Origin: Tessaracoccus rhinocerotis
GTDB taxonomy: Bacteria > Actinomycetota > Actinomycetes > Propionibacteriales > Propionibacteriaceae
Assembly: GCF_007197885.1 (NCBI RefSeq)
Contig: NZ_VKKG01000005.1
Coordinates: forward strand, 292,302-356,301
Reading direction: 5' to 3'
DNA: 64,000 bases
Shown: one piece after another, positions 15,677-24,624 of the stretch
Layout of the letters: every line of letters starts with the position of its first letter
How positions within the stretch are numbered: the stretch's first letter is position 1
The notes under the pieces: generated by a model
Told to the model about the DNA's origin: nothing
Databases searched by the model: none
The model's input: only the letters and a program-made list of their open reading frames with translations
Position numbers and translations under genes: made by a program

Positions 15677-16867
15677 TCAGAGGATGCGGACGCGCTTGGT
15701 CTCGTCGAGCGCCGACAGCTCGGCCAGCAGCCCGTCGTAGCTGTCACCGGAGATGTCGGTGACGGCGTACCCGATCTCGCCGCGGGTGGCCAGCATCTGG
15801 GACCCGATGTTCATGTCGTGGTTGGCGAGGGCGGAGTTGAGGCGGGCCATCACGCCGGGCACGTTCTGGTGCAGGTGGACCACCCGGCGTGTGGTCACCT
15901 CGGCCGCGGCGACCTCGGGGAAGTTCACCGACATCGAGGTGTTGCCGAGGGCGTCGTAGTCGCCCAGCTTGCCGGCGACGAAGCGACCGATGTCCTCCTG
16001 CGCCTCGAGCGTGGAGCCACCGACGTGCGGGGTGAGGATCACGTTCGGCATGCCGCGCAGGTTGGAGACGAACTCCTCCCCCTTGTTGCGCGGCTCCGAC
16101 GGGTACACGTCGATGGCGGCACCGGCCAGGTGGCCGCTGTCGAGGGCGTCGTGCAGCGCGTCGAGGTCCACGATCTGGCCGCGGGACAGGTTCAGGAAGA
16201 GCGAACGGGGACGCATCTGGGCGAACTGCTCCGCCCCGAAGAACCCCTTGTTGCTGGAGCGGCCGTCGACGTGCAGCGAGATGGTCTCGGCGACCTCGAG
16301 CAGTTCCTCGAGCGAACCGACGCGCTTGGCGTTGCCGAGCGCGAGCTTGTCGGCGAGGTCGTAGAAGTAGACGCGCATCCCGAGGGCCTCGGCGACGATC
16401 GACAGCTGCGAGCCGATGTTGCCGTAGCCGACGATGCCGAGTGTGCGGCCACGGACCTCGTGGGAACCGGTGGCCGACTTGTCCCACAGTCCGGCGTGCA
16501 TGTCCCGGTTGCGGTCGGTGAGGTGACGGGCCATTGCGATGATCTCCGCGATGGCGAGCTCCACCACGGAGCGGGTGTTGGAGTACGGGGCGTTGAAGAC
16601 CGCCACGGAGTGGTCCGAGGCCGCTTCGAGATCGATCTGGTTCGTGCCGATGCAGAAGGCGCCGACGGCGCTCAGCTGCGGCGCGGCCTCGAGCACGCGT
16701 CGCGTCACGTTGGTGCGGGAACGGATGCCCAGCATGTCGACGCCGTCGAGGGCCTCGATCAGGTCGTCCTCGCCCAGGGCGCCGGACGCGGTCTCGATCT
16801 CGTAGCCGCGGTTGTTGAGCACGCGGACAGCTTCGGAGTGGATGTTCTCAAGCAACAGGATCTTCAC
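15677..16867 (-). CDS. serA: D-3-phosphoglycerate dehydrogenase with ACT domain
   Basis: First committed enzyme of serine biosynthesis. The 396-aa length and layout match the shorter E. coli-type SerA. There is an N-terminal substrate domain (MKILLLENIHSEAV), a Rossmann NAD domain with GIVGYGNIGSQLS (~residues 149-161), and a catalytic Arg/Glu/His trio in LNLSRGQIVD, SEPRNKGEEF and LTPHVGGSTLEAQEDIG. The C-terminal ACT domain (~325-396) is the expected site for serine feedback. A perfect palindrome overlapping a possible -10 lies just upstream. Convergent with hisN. Confidence 0.93.
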   Translation of the reverse strand: MKILLLENIHSEAVRVLNNRGYEIETASGALGEDDLIEALDGVDMLGIRSRTNVTRRVLEAAPQLSAVGAFCIGTNQIDLEAASDHSVAVFNAPYSNTRSVVELAIAEIIAMARHLTDRNRDMHAGLWDKSATGSHEVRGRTLGIVGYGNIGSQLSIVAEALGMRVYFYDLADKLALGNAKRVGSLEELLEVAETISLHVDGRSSNKGFFGAEQFAQMRPRSLFLNLSRGQIVDLDALHDALDSGHLAGAAIDVYPSEPRNKGEEFVSNLRGMPNVILTPHVGGSTLEAQEDIGRFVAGKLGDYDALGNTSMSVNFPEVAAAEVTTRRVVHLHQNVPGVMARLNSALANHDMNIGSQMLATRGEIGYAVTDISGDSYDGLLAELSALDETKRVRIL

Positions 16868-16870
16868 AGG

Positions 16871-16888
16871 CGCGGAGTCTACTCCGCG
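16871..16888. promoter_or_regulatory. 18-bp palindrome upstream of serA, possible operator
   Basis: CGCGGAG-TCTA-CTCCGCG is a perfect 7+4+7 inverted repeat, 4-21 bp upstream of the serA ATG. On the minus strand its centre forms TAGACT, which resembles a -10 element, so a dimeric repressor bound here would block the promoter. No regulator is identified. Confidence 0.45.
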
Positions 16889-16925
16889 AGCGGGCGTTCA
16901 CCATCTCGGCGGCCCGTCGGTGGAA

Positions 16926-17705
16926 TCAGATGGGAAGGCTGGCAGCCAGTAGGTCATGGGTGTACGGGTGCTGGGGATCGTCGAACACCTGCCGCGTCGG
17001 ACCGCTCTCCACGACCCGTCCCCGCTCGACGACCACGACCTGGTCGCAGAGGTGCCCGACGACGGCCAGGTCGTGGGAGATGAGCACGAGGGCCAGCCCG
17101 CGTTCGCTGACAGCGTCGGAGAGCAGGTTCAGCACCTGGGCGCGCACTGACACGTCGAGCGCCGAGACCGGCTCGTCGGCGATCAGGACGTCGGGCTCGC
17201 TCACCAGTGCCCGAGCGATGGCCACGCGCTGCCGCTGGCCGCCCGAGAGCTGGTGCGGGAATCGTCGCAGCACCTCCGCGTCCAGCCCCACGGATGCCAA
17301 CACCGCCTCGACGGTGACATCGGTGTCAGGGGGCAGGTTGCCGCGCGCCCGCAGCAGGGGCGAGCGTAGGGGTTCACCCACGATGCCGCGCAGGTTCATT
17401 CGGGGGTTGAGCGAGGAGTTGGGGTCCTGGAACACCATCGAGACCCCCTGCCGCAGGTCTGCGAGCTGGCGCTCCGGGAGGCCGTCGATCCTGCGGCCGC
17501 GGAACAGGACCTCCCCGGCGCTGGGGCGCACGAGGCCCAGCAGCGTGCGGGCGATGGTTGTCTTGCCGGAACCGGAGCCGCCGACGATACCGATCCGTTC
17601 CCCGCGGTGAATCGCCAGGTCGACCTCGTGCAGGGCCCTGAACACCTCGCCGCGCCGGCGGAACGTGACGTCCACGCCGCGCAGCTCGAGGATCGGAGCG
17701 TTCAT
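16926..17705 (-). CDS. peptide/nickel-type ABC transporter ATP-binding protein (DppF/OppF-like)
   Basis: A 259-aa ABC ATPase, the second of two in this importer operon. Walker [20 protein letters not shown]-loop [17 protein letters not shown] signature [15 protein letters not shown], Walker [14 protein letters not shown] and the switch His in LISHDLAVV are all intact. The C-terminal segment [16 protein letters not shown] is the Opp/Dpp-type oligopeptide ATPase extension. The start ATG overlaps the stop of the upstream ATPase gene (ATGA). It is the last gene of the operon. Confidence 0.92.
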   Translation of the reverse strand: MNAPILELRGVDVTFRRRGEVFRALHEVDLAIHRGERIGIVGGSGSGKTTIARTLLGLVRPSAGEVLFRGRRIDGLPERQLADLRQGVSMVFQDPNSSLNPRMNLRGIVGEPLRSPLLRARGNLPPDTDVTVEAVLASVGLDAEVLRRFPHQLSGGQRQRVAIARALVSEPDVLIADEPVSALDVSVRAQVLNLLSDAVSERGLALVLISHDLAVVGHLCDQVVVVERGRVVESGPTRQVFDDPQHPYTHDLLAASLPI

Positions 17706-18529
17706 TCCGCCGCCCCCTCGTAGAAGTCGGCCACGGTGGGCAGCCGCTGCCCCGGCGGCACGTCGCCGATCCTGGCCGAGGCGATCAGCCCCTTGGTGTA
17801 CGGATGCTGCGGCTGCGCGACCACCTGCTCGATCGGACCGGTCTCGACGATGCGGCCGTCGAGCATCACCGCGACCCTCTGGCACACCTGCCTGACCACA
17901 CCCAGGTCGTGGGAGACGAAAAGTGCAGCCCGCCCCCGGAGTTCGACGTCGAGCAGGTCGAGGATCTGGCGTTGAACCAGGACGTCGAGCGCGGTGGTGG
18001 GTTCGTCGCAGATGACCAGGCCGGGCCGGTTGGCCAGCGCCATCGCGATCAGGGCGCGCTGCCGTTGCCCGCCGGAGAGCTCATGGGGGTAGGACTCGGC
18101 GATCCGCTCCGGGTCCAGGATGCCCACGCGGCCGAGCCAGTCGATGACCTCGGCACGGATGCCGCCGCGTCGCTCCGAGTGGTGCAGCGCAACCACCTCA
18201 CCGACCTGGCGGCCCACCTTCATGGTGGGGTCGAGGGCGGTCATCGGCTCCTGGAAGATCATCGAGACCTCGTCGCCGCGCAGGTCCTGGAGCTTGCGCT
18301 CGGGCATCCCCACGAGCTCGCGGCCGTCGAGCCGCACGGAGCCGGACACGTGGGCGTTGTCCGGCAGCAGGCCGATGACGGCGAGCGAGGTGACGGACTT
18401 GCCGGACCCCGACTGGCCGATGATGCCGAGCCGCTCGTCCTTGTCGAGGGTGAAGGAGACGTGGTCCACCGCCACCTTGCGGCGACGTCCGAAGCTGATG
18501 GTCAGGTCCGTGACCTCGAGGTGGCTCAT
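17702..18529 (-). CDS. peptide/nickel-type ABC transporter ATP-binding protein (DppD/OppD-like)
   Basis: A 275-aa ABC ATPase. Walker A GQSGSGKSVTSLAVIGLL, Q-loop MIFQEPMTALDPTM, signature [15 protein letters not shown], Walker B LVICDEPTTALDV, switch His in FVSHDLGVV. The C-terminal QPQHPYTKGLIAS and following residues are the Opp/Dpp ATPase extension. It pairs with the neighbouring ATPase to power the heteromeric permease. Overlaps both neighbours by 4 nt. Confidence 0.92.
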   Translation of the reverse strand: MSHLEVTDLTISFGRRRKVAVDHVSFTLDKDERLGIIGQSGSGKSVTSLAVIGLLPDNAHVSGSVRLDGRELVGMPERKLQDLRGDEVSMIFQEPMTALDPTMKVGRQVGEVVALHHSERRGGIRAEVIDWLGRVGILDPERIAESYPHELSGGQRQRALIAMALANRPGLVICDEPTTALDVLVQRQILDLLDVELRGRAALFVSHDLGVVRQVCQRVAVMLDGRIVETGPIEQVVAQPQHPYTKGLIASARIGDVPPGQRLPTVADFYEGAAE

Positions 18530-19335
18530 GCGATCTCCCGCAGGCGGGGGTCCAGGAAGTCTCGCAGTCCGTCACCGAGGAGGTTGAACCCGAGGGTGGC
18601 CAGCGCGATCGCGAGACCCGGCCAGAGCGCGATCAGCGGGGCGTTGAACAGCTGGTCCTGGGCCTCCCTGAGCATCCTGCCCCACGTGGGCTCGTCCTGC
18701 CCGGAGCCGAGCCCGAGATAGGACAGCCCTGCCTCGGCGAGGATGGCCAGGCCGACGCTGACCGAGGCCTGCACCCCGAGGACGGGCGCGATGTTCGGCA
18801 GCACGTGGCGCAGTGCCACCTGGAACGTGGGCGTGCCCGACAGCTGCGCCGCCTCCACGAACCCGAGTCCCATCACCTGCATGGTGGCGGCGCGCGCGAT
18901 CCGTACGAATGCGGGCACCGTCGCGATCGCGATGGCCGCCATCGCCGTCCACGTGGAGCCGCCCAGCGCGGCAGCGAACAGGATGGCGAGCAGCAGCGCC
19001 GGGAAGCCGTAGAGGATGTCCGCGGCGCGGGCCAGCACGTCGCCGAACCAAGATCGCGACATCCCGGCCACCACACCCACGGGGATGCCGACGACGCCGG
19101 CCCCCAGGACGGACACGACGCCGATCAGCAGGCACCGCTTGGCGCCGTCGATGATCCTCGAGGCGATGTCGCCGCCGAACGCGTCGGTGCCCAGAACGTG
19201 TGGCCACCCCGGTGCCTGCAGGCGGGGACCGACGAGCGCGTTGGGGTCGAACGGCATCCAGAACAGGCCGACGACGGCGGTGGCCACGATCAGGCCGATG
19301 AGCAGGCCACCGACAGCCAGGCTCGAGTGCTTCAT
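18526..19335 (-). CDS. peptide/nickel-type ABC transporter permease (DppC-like)
   Basis: A 269-aa inner-membrane permease with about six helices, the first at residues ~8-28. The short N-terminal region and HVLGTDAFGGDIASRIIDGA segment are typical of DppC/OppC. The cytoplasmic EAA-like loop reads FVEAAQLSGTPTFQVALRHVLPN. It overlaps the dppB-like gene upstream and the ATPase gene downstream by 4 nt each. Confidence 0.9.
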   Translation of the reverse strand: MKHSSLAVGGLLIGLIVATAVVGLFWMPFDPNALVGPRLQAPGWPHVLGTDAFGGDIASRIIDGAKRCLLIGVVSVLGAGVVGIPVGVVAGMSRSWFGDVLARAADILYGFPALLLAILFAAALGGSTWTAMAAIAIATVPAFVRIARAATMQVMGLGFVEAAQLSGTPTFQVALRHVLPNIAPVLGVQASVSVGLAILAEAGLSYLGLGSGQDEPTWGRMLREAQDQLFNAPLIALWPGLAIALATLGFNLLGDGLRDFLDPRLREIA

Positions 19336-20294
19336 GCCGCCTCCCCAACGCGTCGGATCCGGGGGTCGAGGACCTGGTACGTCATGTCCACGAGGAAGTT
19401 GATCACCAGCACGGCGCTCACGAGCAGCAGCACCACGGCCTGGACGACGACGAGGTCGCGCTGGCTCACCGCGAGCAGCAGGCGGGACCCCAGTCCCTGC
19501 ATGGCGAATACCTGCTCGATGATGATGGCTCCCACCAGCACCGTCGCGAGCTGGAGCCCGACGACCGTCAACAGGCTCATGCCGGCGTTCCTGGCGCCGT
19601 GCCGCAGCAGCGCCCCCACCCGTGACCAGCCGATCGAGCGTGCCGTGCGGAACCAGTCCTCACCCAGCACCTCGACCACGGAGCTGCGCACGTAGCGGGA
19701 CAGCAGGCTGGCCTGCACGATCGCGAGCGCGGTCACGGGCAGCACCAGGTGCCAGGCCCACAGCAGCGGGTCCACCCAGATGCTGACGTAGCCCCCGGCC
19801 GGGAACCAGCGCAGGTACACGGCGAAGATGATGACGAGCCAGATACCGGCCCAGAACGACGGGACGGCGAGCCCCACCTGGCTGATCGTGGAGACCACCA
19901 ACCCGCTGGTGCGGCGTCGACGCATCGCGGCGAACGCACCCATCGGGATGGACAGCGCCACTGCGAGCAGCATGCCGAGCACTGTCAGCGAGACGGAGAC
20001 CTCCAGCCTGGGCGCGATCAGGCCGACCACGTCCCTGCCCGAGATCATGGAGGTCCCGAAATCGCCCTGCACCACGCCTGCGATCCACTCGAGGTAGCGC
20101 ACCGTGAGGGGTCGGTTCAGGCCGAGGCGCTCGCGCAGCGCCTCCAGTTCGCCGGGTGCGGCATTCGTGCCGAGGATCACCTGCGCAATGTCGCCGGGCA
20201 GGGCATTGGTGGTGAGGAAGATCAGGACTGACGCCACCAGCAGGCTCGCGAGCAGTCCGAGGACTCGCAGCCCGAGGGAGCGCAGGAGGGACAC
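19332..20294 (-). CDS. peptide/nickel-type ABC transporter permease (DppB-like)
   Basis: A 320-aa permease. The N-terminal helix and loop read LLASLLVASVLIFLTTNALPGD, and ALRERLGLNRPLTVRYLEWI is the DppB/OppB hallmark. The EAA loop is FRTARSIGWSRVGALLRHGARN. About six helices. GTG 20294 is chosen because it begins the hydrophobic N-terminus 11 bp after the binding-protein stop; no strong ribosome binding site is visible, so coupling to the upstream gene is likely. Confidence 0.9.
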   Translation of the reverse strand: MSLLRSLGLRVLGLLASLLVASVLIFLTTNALPGDIAQVILGTNAAPGELEALRERLGLNRPLTVRYLEWIAGVVQGDFGTSMISGRDVVGLIAPRLEVSVSLTVLGMLLAVALSIPMGAFAAMRRRRTSGLVVSTISQVGLAVPSFWAGIWLVIIFAVYLRWFPAGGYVSIWVDPLLWAWHLVLPVTALAIVQASLLSRYVRSSVVEVLGEDWFRTARSIGWSRVGALLRHGARNAGMSLLTVVGLQLATVLVGAIIIEQVFAMQGLGSRLLLAVSQRDLVVVQAVVLLLVSAVLVINFLVDMTYQVLDPRIRRVGEAA

Positions 20295-20305
20295 GAGCTG
20301 TCTGG

Positions 20306-21826
20306 CTAGCGGCTGGTGGCGACGGCGGTCAGGTCGATCGCCAGGCTCGCGGCGTTGACTGGGATGCCGGAGACCTCCGTGGTGGTGACCACGATGTTGG
20401 GCATCAGGAACAGCCAGTCCGCGGCGGCGTCCTCGGTCAGCATGCGGGCGGCGGTGCGCATGCCGTCGATCCACTCCTCCTCCGTGGGCGCTGCGTCGGC
20501 GTCTGCGATCGCCTCGGCGAGCTCGGGGTTGTCGTAGTTCCAGTAGTAGTCGGGGTTGGCGAACTGGCCGATGTCGCGGGGTTCCACGTGGGCGACGATG
20601 GTCATGTCGTAGTCCTTGTTGGTGAAGACCTGCTCGAGCCACGCGCTGAACTGCAGTTCCTCGACCTGGACGGTGATGCCGACGGCGGCCAGCTGGTCGG
20701 TGATGACACGCGCGGAGCTGGGGCCGTAGGGCAGCGTCGGGATGCGCAGCCGCAGGCTGAGCCCGGACGCGTAGCCCGCCTCGGCGAGCAGCTCACGGGC
20801 CTGCTCCGGGTCGTAGTCGTAGTGGTCCACCAGGGAGCCGTCGAACCATGGGTCGAAGGTCGGGACCATGGAGCCGATCAGTTCGCCCTTGCTCCCCCAC
20901 ACCGTTGCGAGCAACTGCTTGCGGTTGATGGCGTGGTTGATGGCCTGTCGCACCTCGAGCACGGACAGTGCCTCGTTCTCGTGGTTGAACCCCAGCACCA
21001 CCTCGCCGTGGGTGAGGCCCTCGGTGACCTTGAACCGGCTCTCGTCCTCGAACAGCTGCAGCGCATCGGGGATGGTCAGGTTGGAGATGGCGTCCAGCTG
21101 ACCGGAGACCATCGCAGTGTTCATGGCGTTCGCGTCGGCGTAGTAGCGGAAGACGACACCGTCGACGCGCGGGCCGGTGCCCCAGTAGTCGGGGTTGGTG
21201 GCGAGGGTGATGCTGGAGCCGGTGTCCCAGGAGTCGAACAGGTAGGGACCCGAGCCGGCGGGCTGGGTGTCCAGCGTCTCGAGGCCATCGGGGTCGTAGA
21301 CGATGCCGGCCGGGCCGCTCATCTGGTAGAGCCAGCCGTGGCTGACCCGGTCCAGCGTGACCACGAGGGTATCGTCGTCCTGCGCCTCGACGGACTCGAC
21401 GGGATCGAACCCACCGCTGACGAGGCTGGTGATGCTGTCGTCGGTCATCGCACGCTCGAACGAGGTCACGACCGCGTCAGCGGTGACGGGGGTCCCGCTC
21501 GCGAAGTGGGCATTCGGGTCGATCTGGAACGTGTAGGTGAGGTTGTCCGGGGAGACCGTCCACTCACTGGCCAGCAGTGGCCGCAACTGGTTGTCCTCGT
21601 CCAGCTTCACGAGCGTCTCGTACACGTTGTACAGCAGCACGTAGGACGTCCCGGCCCCGCTGACGGTCGACGGGTCGAGGCCGGTCGGCTCCAGGGTCGC
21701 GCCGATGTTCAGCACGACCGGCTCCGGCTCCCCCGGGAGTTGGTCCGGACGTGTGCAGGCGACCAGTGCCATGGCGAGCACCACCAGGAGGCTGGTCAGT
21801 GCTGCGATGCGACGACGAGGGTTCAT
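20306..21826 (-). CDS. ABC transporter substrate-binding lipoprotein, family 5
   Basis: A 506-aa extracellular solute-binding protein and first gene of the importer operon. The signal peptide ends in a lipobox (MALVACTRP, Cys ~24), so it is lipid-anchored. Features of SBP family 5 include ATLEPTGLDPSTVSGAGTSY, LYNVYETLVKLDEDNQLRPL, PDNLTYTFQIDPNAHFASGT and LEVRQAINHAINRKQLL. AAGGA 8 nt before the ATG supports the start. The ligand (di/oligopeptide, nickel or other) cannot be told from sequence alone. The five genes form one complete importer transcribed leftward. Confidence 0.92.
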   Translation of the reverse strand: MNPRRRIAALTSLLVVLAMALVACTRPDQLPGEPEPVVLNIGATLEPTGLDPSTVSGAGTSYVLLYNVYETLVKLDEDNQLRPLLASEWTVSPDNLTYTFQIDPNAHFASGTPVTADAVVTSFERAMTDDSITSLVSGGFDPVESVEAQDDDTLVVTLDRVSHGWLYQMSGPAGIVYDPDGLETLDTQPAGSGPYLFDSWDTGSSITLATNPDYWGTGPRVDGVVFRYYADANAMNTAMVSGQLDAISNLTIPDALQLFEDESRFKVTEGLTHGEVVLGFNHENEALSVLEVRQAINHAINRKQLLATVWGSKGELIGSMVPTFDPWFDGSLVDHYDYDPEQARELLAEAGYASGLSLRLRIPTLPYGPSSARVITDQLAAVGITVQVEELQFSAWLEQVFTNKDYDMTIVAHVEPRDIGQFANPDYYWNYDNPELAEAIADADAAPTEEEWIDGMRTAARMLTEDAAADWLFLMPNIVVTTTEVSGIPVNAASLAIDLTAVATSR

Positions 21827-21985
21827 TCACGTTCCTTGCAGGTGGGTGGATCGCCGCTCATCCTAGCCTGCGGGCTCCGTGCAGCCGTGTTCATCGGCGC
21901 CGACGCTGCACTAGGCTGGTCACGTCAACGCCGGACGGGCCTCCCGAGCAGCCGGTGTTTCGTGCACCACCCCTGGAGCTGAACT

Positions 21986-23158
21986 GTGAGCGAGAAACCA
22001 ACTCAACGCGGGTTCTCCTGGCAGGCCACAGGCAGGGGAATCCAACACGCCTCGGTGCGCGCATTCGACCTCAGCGAACGTGCCGCCCGGCGGGGTTGGC
22101 GCTCACAGCGCAAGCGCGTGAACCGCTGGCGCTCCCGCCTGTTCATCATCATCCAGATCTCGCTGGCGGCCGGTTTGTCCTGGTGGATCTCGCAGACGCT
22201 GCTGGGCCACGAGCAGCCCTTCCTCGCCGTCGTGGCATCCATCGTGTGCCTGGGGTTCTCGTTCGGCCAGCGGCTGTTCCGCGCCCTCGAGATCGCCGTC
22301 GGGGTCACCGTCGGGGTGGCGCTCGGCGACCTGTTCTGGGTCTGGTTCGGCACCGGGGTCTGGCAGATCATGCTCGTGATCGCCGCCGCGATGTCCATCA
22401 CCACCTGGCTCGGCGCCCGCACCCTGATGGTCACCCAGGCCGCGGTGCAGGCGTCGGTGGTCCTGACGATCCCACCGGGCCTCGACGCGGGATTCTCCCG
22501 CTGGTCCGACGCGCTGGTCGGCTGCGGGGTCGCGCTGCTGTTCGCGACGGTCGCCCCTGTCAGCCTCGTGGAGAAGCCGCGCATCCAGGCGGCGAAGGTG
22601 CTCCACGAGACGGCCTCGGCCATCCGCGCGATGGTGATCGCGCTCACCGAACGCGACGAGGAGGCCGCCGCCGAGGTGCTGGAGCGGGCGCGCGCGACGG
22701 AGGCCCAGATGTCCGAGTTGACGACGCTCGTGAACGAGGGGGTTGCGGTGGTGCGGACCTCGCCGTTCCTGCGGCACCGTCGCCACAAGGTGCTGGAGAT
22801 AGCGGACGTGGCCGTCCCCCTCGACCGGTTCACGCGCAACCTGCGGGTCCTCGCCCGGCGCGCCGCGATGGGCGTCTACCGAGGCGAGCAGATCCCCAAG
22901 GCCCACCTGAAACTGCTGACCCGCCTCGCCGAGGTCACCGACGACTCCGCGGCCGAGCTGTTCGCCGCACGTCGGCCCGACTCGAAGATCGAGGAGATCG
23001 CCGCAGTCGGCGTCGCCTCGTCCAAGGTCGCGCTGGAGCCCAACCTGTCCTCGACGGTGATCGTTGCCCAGGTGCGTTCCATGCTCGTGGACCTGCTCGA
23101 GCTGTGCGGCGTCGAGTACACCGATGCCCGGGACATGGTCCCCCAGATGGAGGACTGA
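21986..23158 (+). CDS. FUSC-like / aromatic acid exporter family membrane protein
   Basis: A 390-aa protein: basic N-terminal tail (~50 residues), four to six closely packed helices (~residues 52-190; IQISLAAGLSWWISQTLLGH, FLAVVASIVCLGFSFGQRLF and others), then a long soluble helical domain of ~190 residues. The pattern H-E-QPFLAVVASIVCLG...GQRLFRALEIAVGVTVGVALGD matches the FUSC/ArAE exporter family. Substrate unknown. Divergent from the ABC operon; a possible -10 (TAGGCT) lies ~75 bp upstream. The TRIC-type gene follows after 5 bp. Confidence 0.85.
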   Translation: MSEKPTQRGFSWQATGRGIQHASVRAFDLSERAARRGWRSQRKRVNRWRSRLFIIIQISLAAGLSWWISQTLLGHEQPFLAVVASIVCLGFSFGQRLFRALEIAVGVTVGVALGDLFWVWFGTGVWQIMLVIAAAMSITTWLGARTLMVTQAAVQASVVLTIPPGLDAGFSRWSDALVGCGVALLFATVAPVSLVEKPRIQAAKVLHETASAIRAMVIALTERDEEAAAEVLERARATEAQMSELTTLVNEGVAVVRTSPFLRHRRHKVLEIADVAVPLDRFTRNLRVLARRAAMGVYRGEQIPKAHLKLLTRLAEVTDDSAAELFAARRPDSKIEEIAAVGVASSKVALEPNLSSTVIVAQVRSMLVDLLELCGVEYTDARDMVPQMED

Positions 23159-23163
23159 GGCCG

Positions 23164-23877
23164 ATGGAGGGCTGGGACCCGAGCCTGCTGTTCCGGATCG
23201 CCGACGTCGCGGGCGTCGTCGGCAACGGCCTCCTGGGCGGTGCCGTGGCGCGGGCGAGGCGCTTCGACCTGATCGGCTTCCTATTCCTCGCGATCGTCTC
23301 CGGGCTGGGCGGGGGCATCATCCGCGACGTCATGCTCAGCGCACGACCCGTCGCGCTCACCGACCCCCTCTACCTGGGCGGTGCCGTGACCGCGGCGGTC
23401 ATCGCCTACCTGCTGACGCTGGACGGGCCCATCTCGAGACGCGCGCTCAGCCTCGTCGACGTCATCGCCCTGGGATGCTGGTCCGCCACCGGCGCGTCCA
23501 AGGCGCTGGCCGCCGGCCTCGGCTGGATCCCGGCCATCCTGCTCGGGGTGATCACGGCCGTGGGCGGCGGCATGCTCCGGGACGTGCTGGTCAACGAGAC
23601 GCCGGCGATCTTCGGCGGCAAGCCCATCTACGCGACGATCGGCGTGCTGGCGGCGCTCGAAATGGTCGCACTGCAGCACTACGGACGACCCGCTCTCGGA
23701 ATGGGTGTCGCGATCCTCACCGCCACCGCGCTGGGTTTGGTGGCTCGCTGGCGCAACTGGCAACTCCCGGGTCCGGCCGACGTCACCTTCCGCCCGGCCC
23801 GGCTGCGTCGGCTCCGTCGAAGGGACTACGAGGACCCCGACGAGGCACCCGGCCCGAACCACGATTTTGGCCCCTGA
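23164..23877 (+). CDS. TRIC-type cation channel family protein (UPF0126)
   Basis: A 237-aa membrane protein with seven predicted helices and the internal duplication typical of UPF0126/TRIC proteins. Two related Gly-rich motifs, SGLGGGIIRDVMLS and TAVGGGMLRDVLVNE, mark the two repeats. Bacterial TRIC homologues form trimeric potassium-permeable channels. ATG 23164 starts the first helix-bearing segment and lies 5 bp after the FUSC-like gene. The last ~40 residues are a charged cytoplasmic tail. Confidence 0.9.
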   Translation: MEGWDPSLLFRIADVAGVVGNGLLGGAVARARRFDLIGFLFLAIVSGLGGGIIRDVMLSARPVALTDPLYLGGAVTAAVIAYLLTLDGPISRRALSLVDVIALGCWSATGASKALAAGLGWIPAILLGVITAVGGGMLRDVLVNETPAIFGGKPIYATIGVLAALEMVALQHYGRPALGMGVAILTATALGLVARWRNWQLPGPADVTFRPARLRRLRRRDYEDPDEAPGPNHDFGP

Positions 23878-23905
23878 CAGGCATCGTGTATTGTTGATCA
23901 GGCAA

Positions 23906-23979
23906 CGCGGGGTGGAGCAGCTCGGTAGCTCGCTGGGCTCATAACCCAGAGGTCACAGGTTCAAATCCTGTCCCCGCTA
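23906..23979 (+). tRNA. initiator tRNA-fMet (CAU)
   Basis: Full cloverleaf: acceptor CGCGGGG/CCCCGCT, D stem GAGC/GCTC, anticodon stem CTGGG/CCCAG with loop CTCATAA (anticodon CAT), T arm ACAGG-TTCAAAT-CCTGT, discriminator A. The three consecutive G:C pairs in the anticodon stem and the unpaired first acceptor position mark it as the initiator. Position 1-72 is C:U instead of the C:A of E. coli. CCA is not encoded. Confidence 0.97.
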
Positions 23980-23988
23980 CGAGAATGG

Positions 23989-24030
23989 CCCCCTGACAAG
24001 GCACTCAGCCTAGTCAGGGGGTTCTTTCTT
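23989..24030 (+). terminator. intrinsic terminator after tRNA-fMet
   Basis: Stem CCCCCTGAC (23989-23997) / GTCAGGGGG (24013-24021), 15-nt loop, followed by TTCTTTCTT. It begins 10 bp after the tRNA. Confidence 0.88.
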
Positions 24031-24109
24031 GCCCGCAGCAGCCAAGCCAGTTCTAGCGAAAGCGTTGAAGGCGTTGCGGGAGGGGTACCCCGACACGTTT
24101 TGGCCCCAT

Positions 24110-24505
24110 TCACAGGATGGGACTCGGCTGCACGACCAGGAGCAGCAGGCTGATGCCCAGCATCGTGAGCGCAGTCGGACCGTGGATTCCGTAGACCGCG
24201 GCCCTGGGCCCGCGGCTGCGGAGAACGATGACGGCGTCGCTTGCCGGGATGCCCGCCGCGATGAGCATGAACCACCCCATCAGAGGGGCGGGGCCCAGGA
24301 GCAGCAGGACCGCGAGGAACACACCGCAGGCGATGTCACGGACCCCCTTCACGGCGATCCACGCATGGAAGGCGCGGTCCTTTGCCGGTGTGCCGGGAAT
24401 GCCGAACGCGACAGCTCCCTCCGGCGCCCAGAAGGCACGACAACCCATCAGGATGACGGCAGCGGCGACAAGGCCGGCGAGTACGGTAGCTGTGATCTCC
24501 ATCAT
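24110..24505 (-). CDS. DUF4267-like small membrane protein
   Basis: A 131-aa protein with four hydrophobic helices (TATVLAGLVAAAVILMGCRA, then around residues 55-72, 75-92 and 110-127). Between helices 1 and 2 it reads CRAFWAPEGAVAFGIPG and then AWIAVKGVRDIACG, the pattern I associate with DUF4267. AAGGAG precedes the ATG. The divergent ArsR-type regulator gene 119 bp away probably controls it. Function unknown. Confidence 0.65.
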   Translation of the reverse strand: MMEITATVLAGLVAAAVILMGCRAFWAPEGAVAFGIPGTPAKDRAFHAWIAVKGVRDIACGVFLAVLLLLGPAPLMGWFMLIAAGIPASDAVIVLRSRGPRAAVYGIHGPTALTMLGISLLLLVVQPSPIL

Positions 24506-24611
24506 GTTGAAGGCTCCTTGCCCGGGATCGGACCCGTTTCACGGGGTGGATTTTCCACGCCCCAAGCTTGGAGCCGCACCCGCCACCCTCGCGCTCAATT
24601 CGGCGGTGGCC

Positions 24612-24617
24612 TAACGT
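24612..24617 (+). promoter_or_regulatory. -10 element of a predicted leaderless regulator mRNA
   Basis: TAACGT followed by 7 nt and then the GTG at 24625. There is no ribosome binding site before the GTG. The 119-bp divergent gap to the DUF4267-like gene must also hold that gene's promoter. Confidence 0.45.
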
Positions 24618-24624
24618 TTGATGC

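Noticed and set aside
23880..23905. Promoter for tRNA-fMet (CTGACA / TATTGT)
   Set aside because: The two elements are only ~9 nt apart; no pair at standard spacing was found, so I did not annotate it.
23906..24030. tRNA-fMet 3' end as attachment site of an integrated element
   Set aside because: No integrase gene and no second copy of the tRNA 3' end were seen downstream; the flanking genes look chromosomal.
24029..24110. Coding-like stretch (PAAAKPVLAKALKALREGYP) after the tRNA terminator
   Set aside because: It reads plausibly for ~25 residues but then continues antisense through the DUF4267 gene; no start signal or family match. Could be a remnant, but evidence is too thin.
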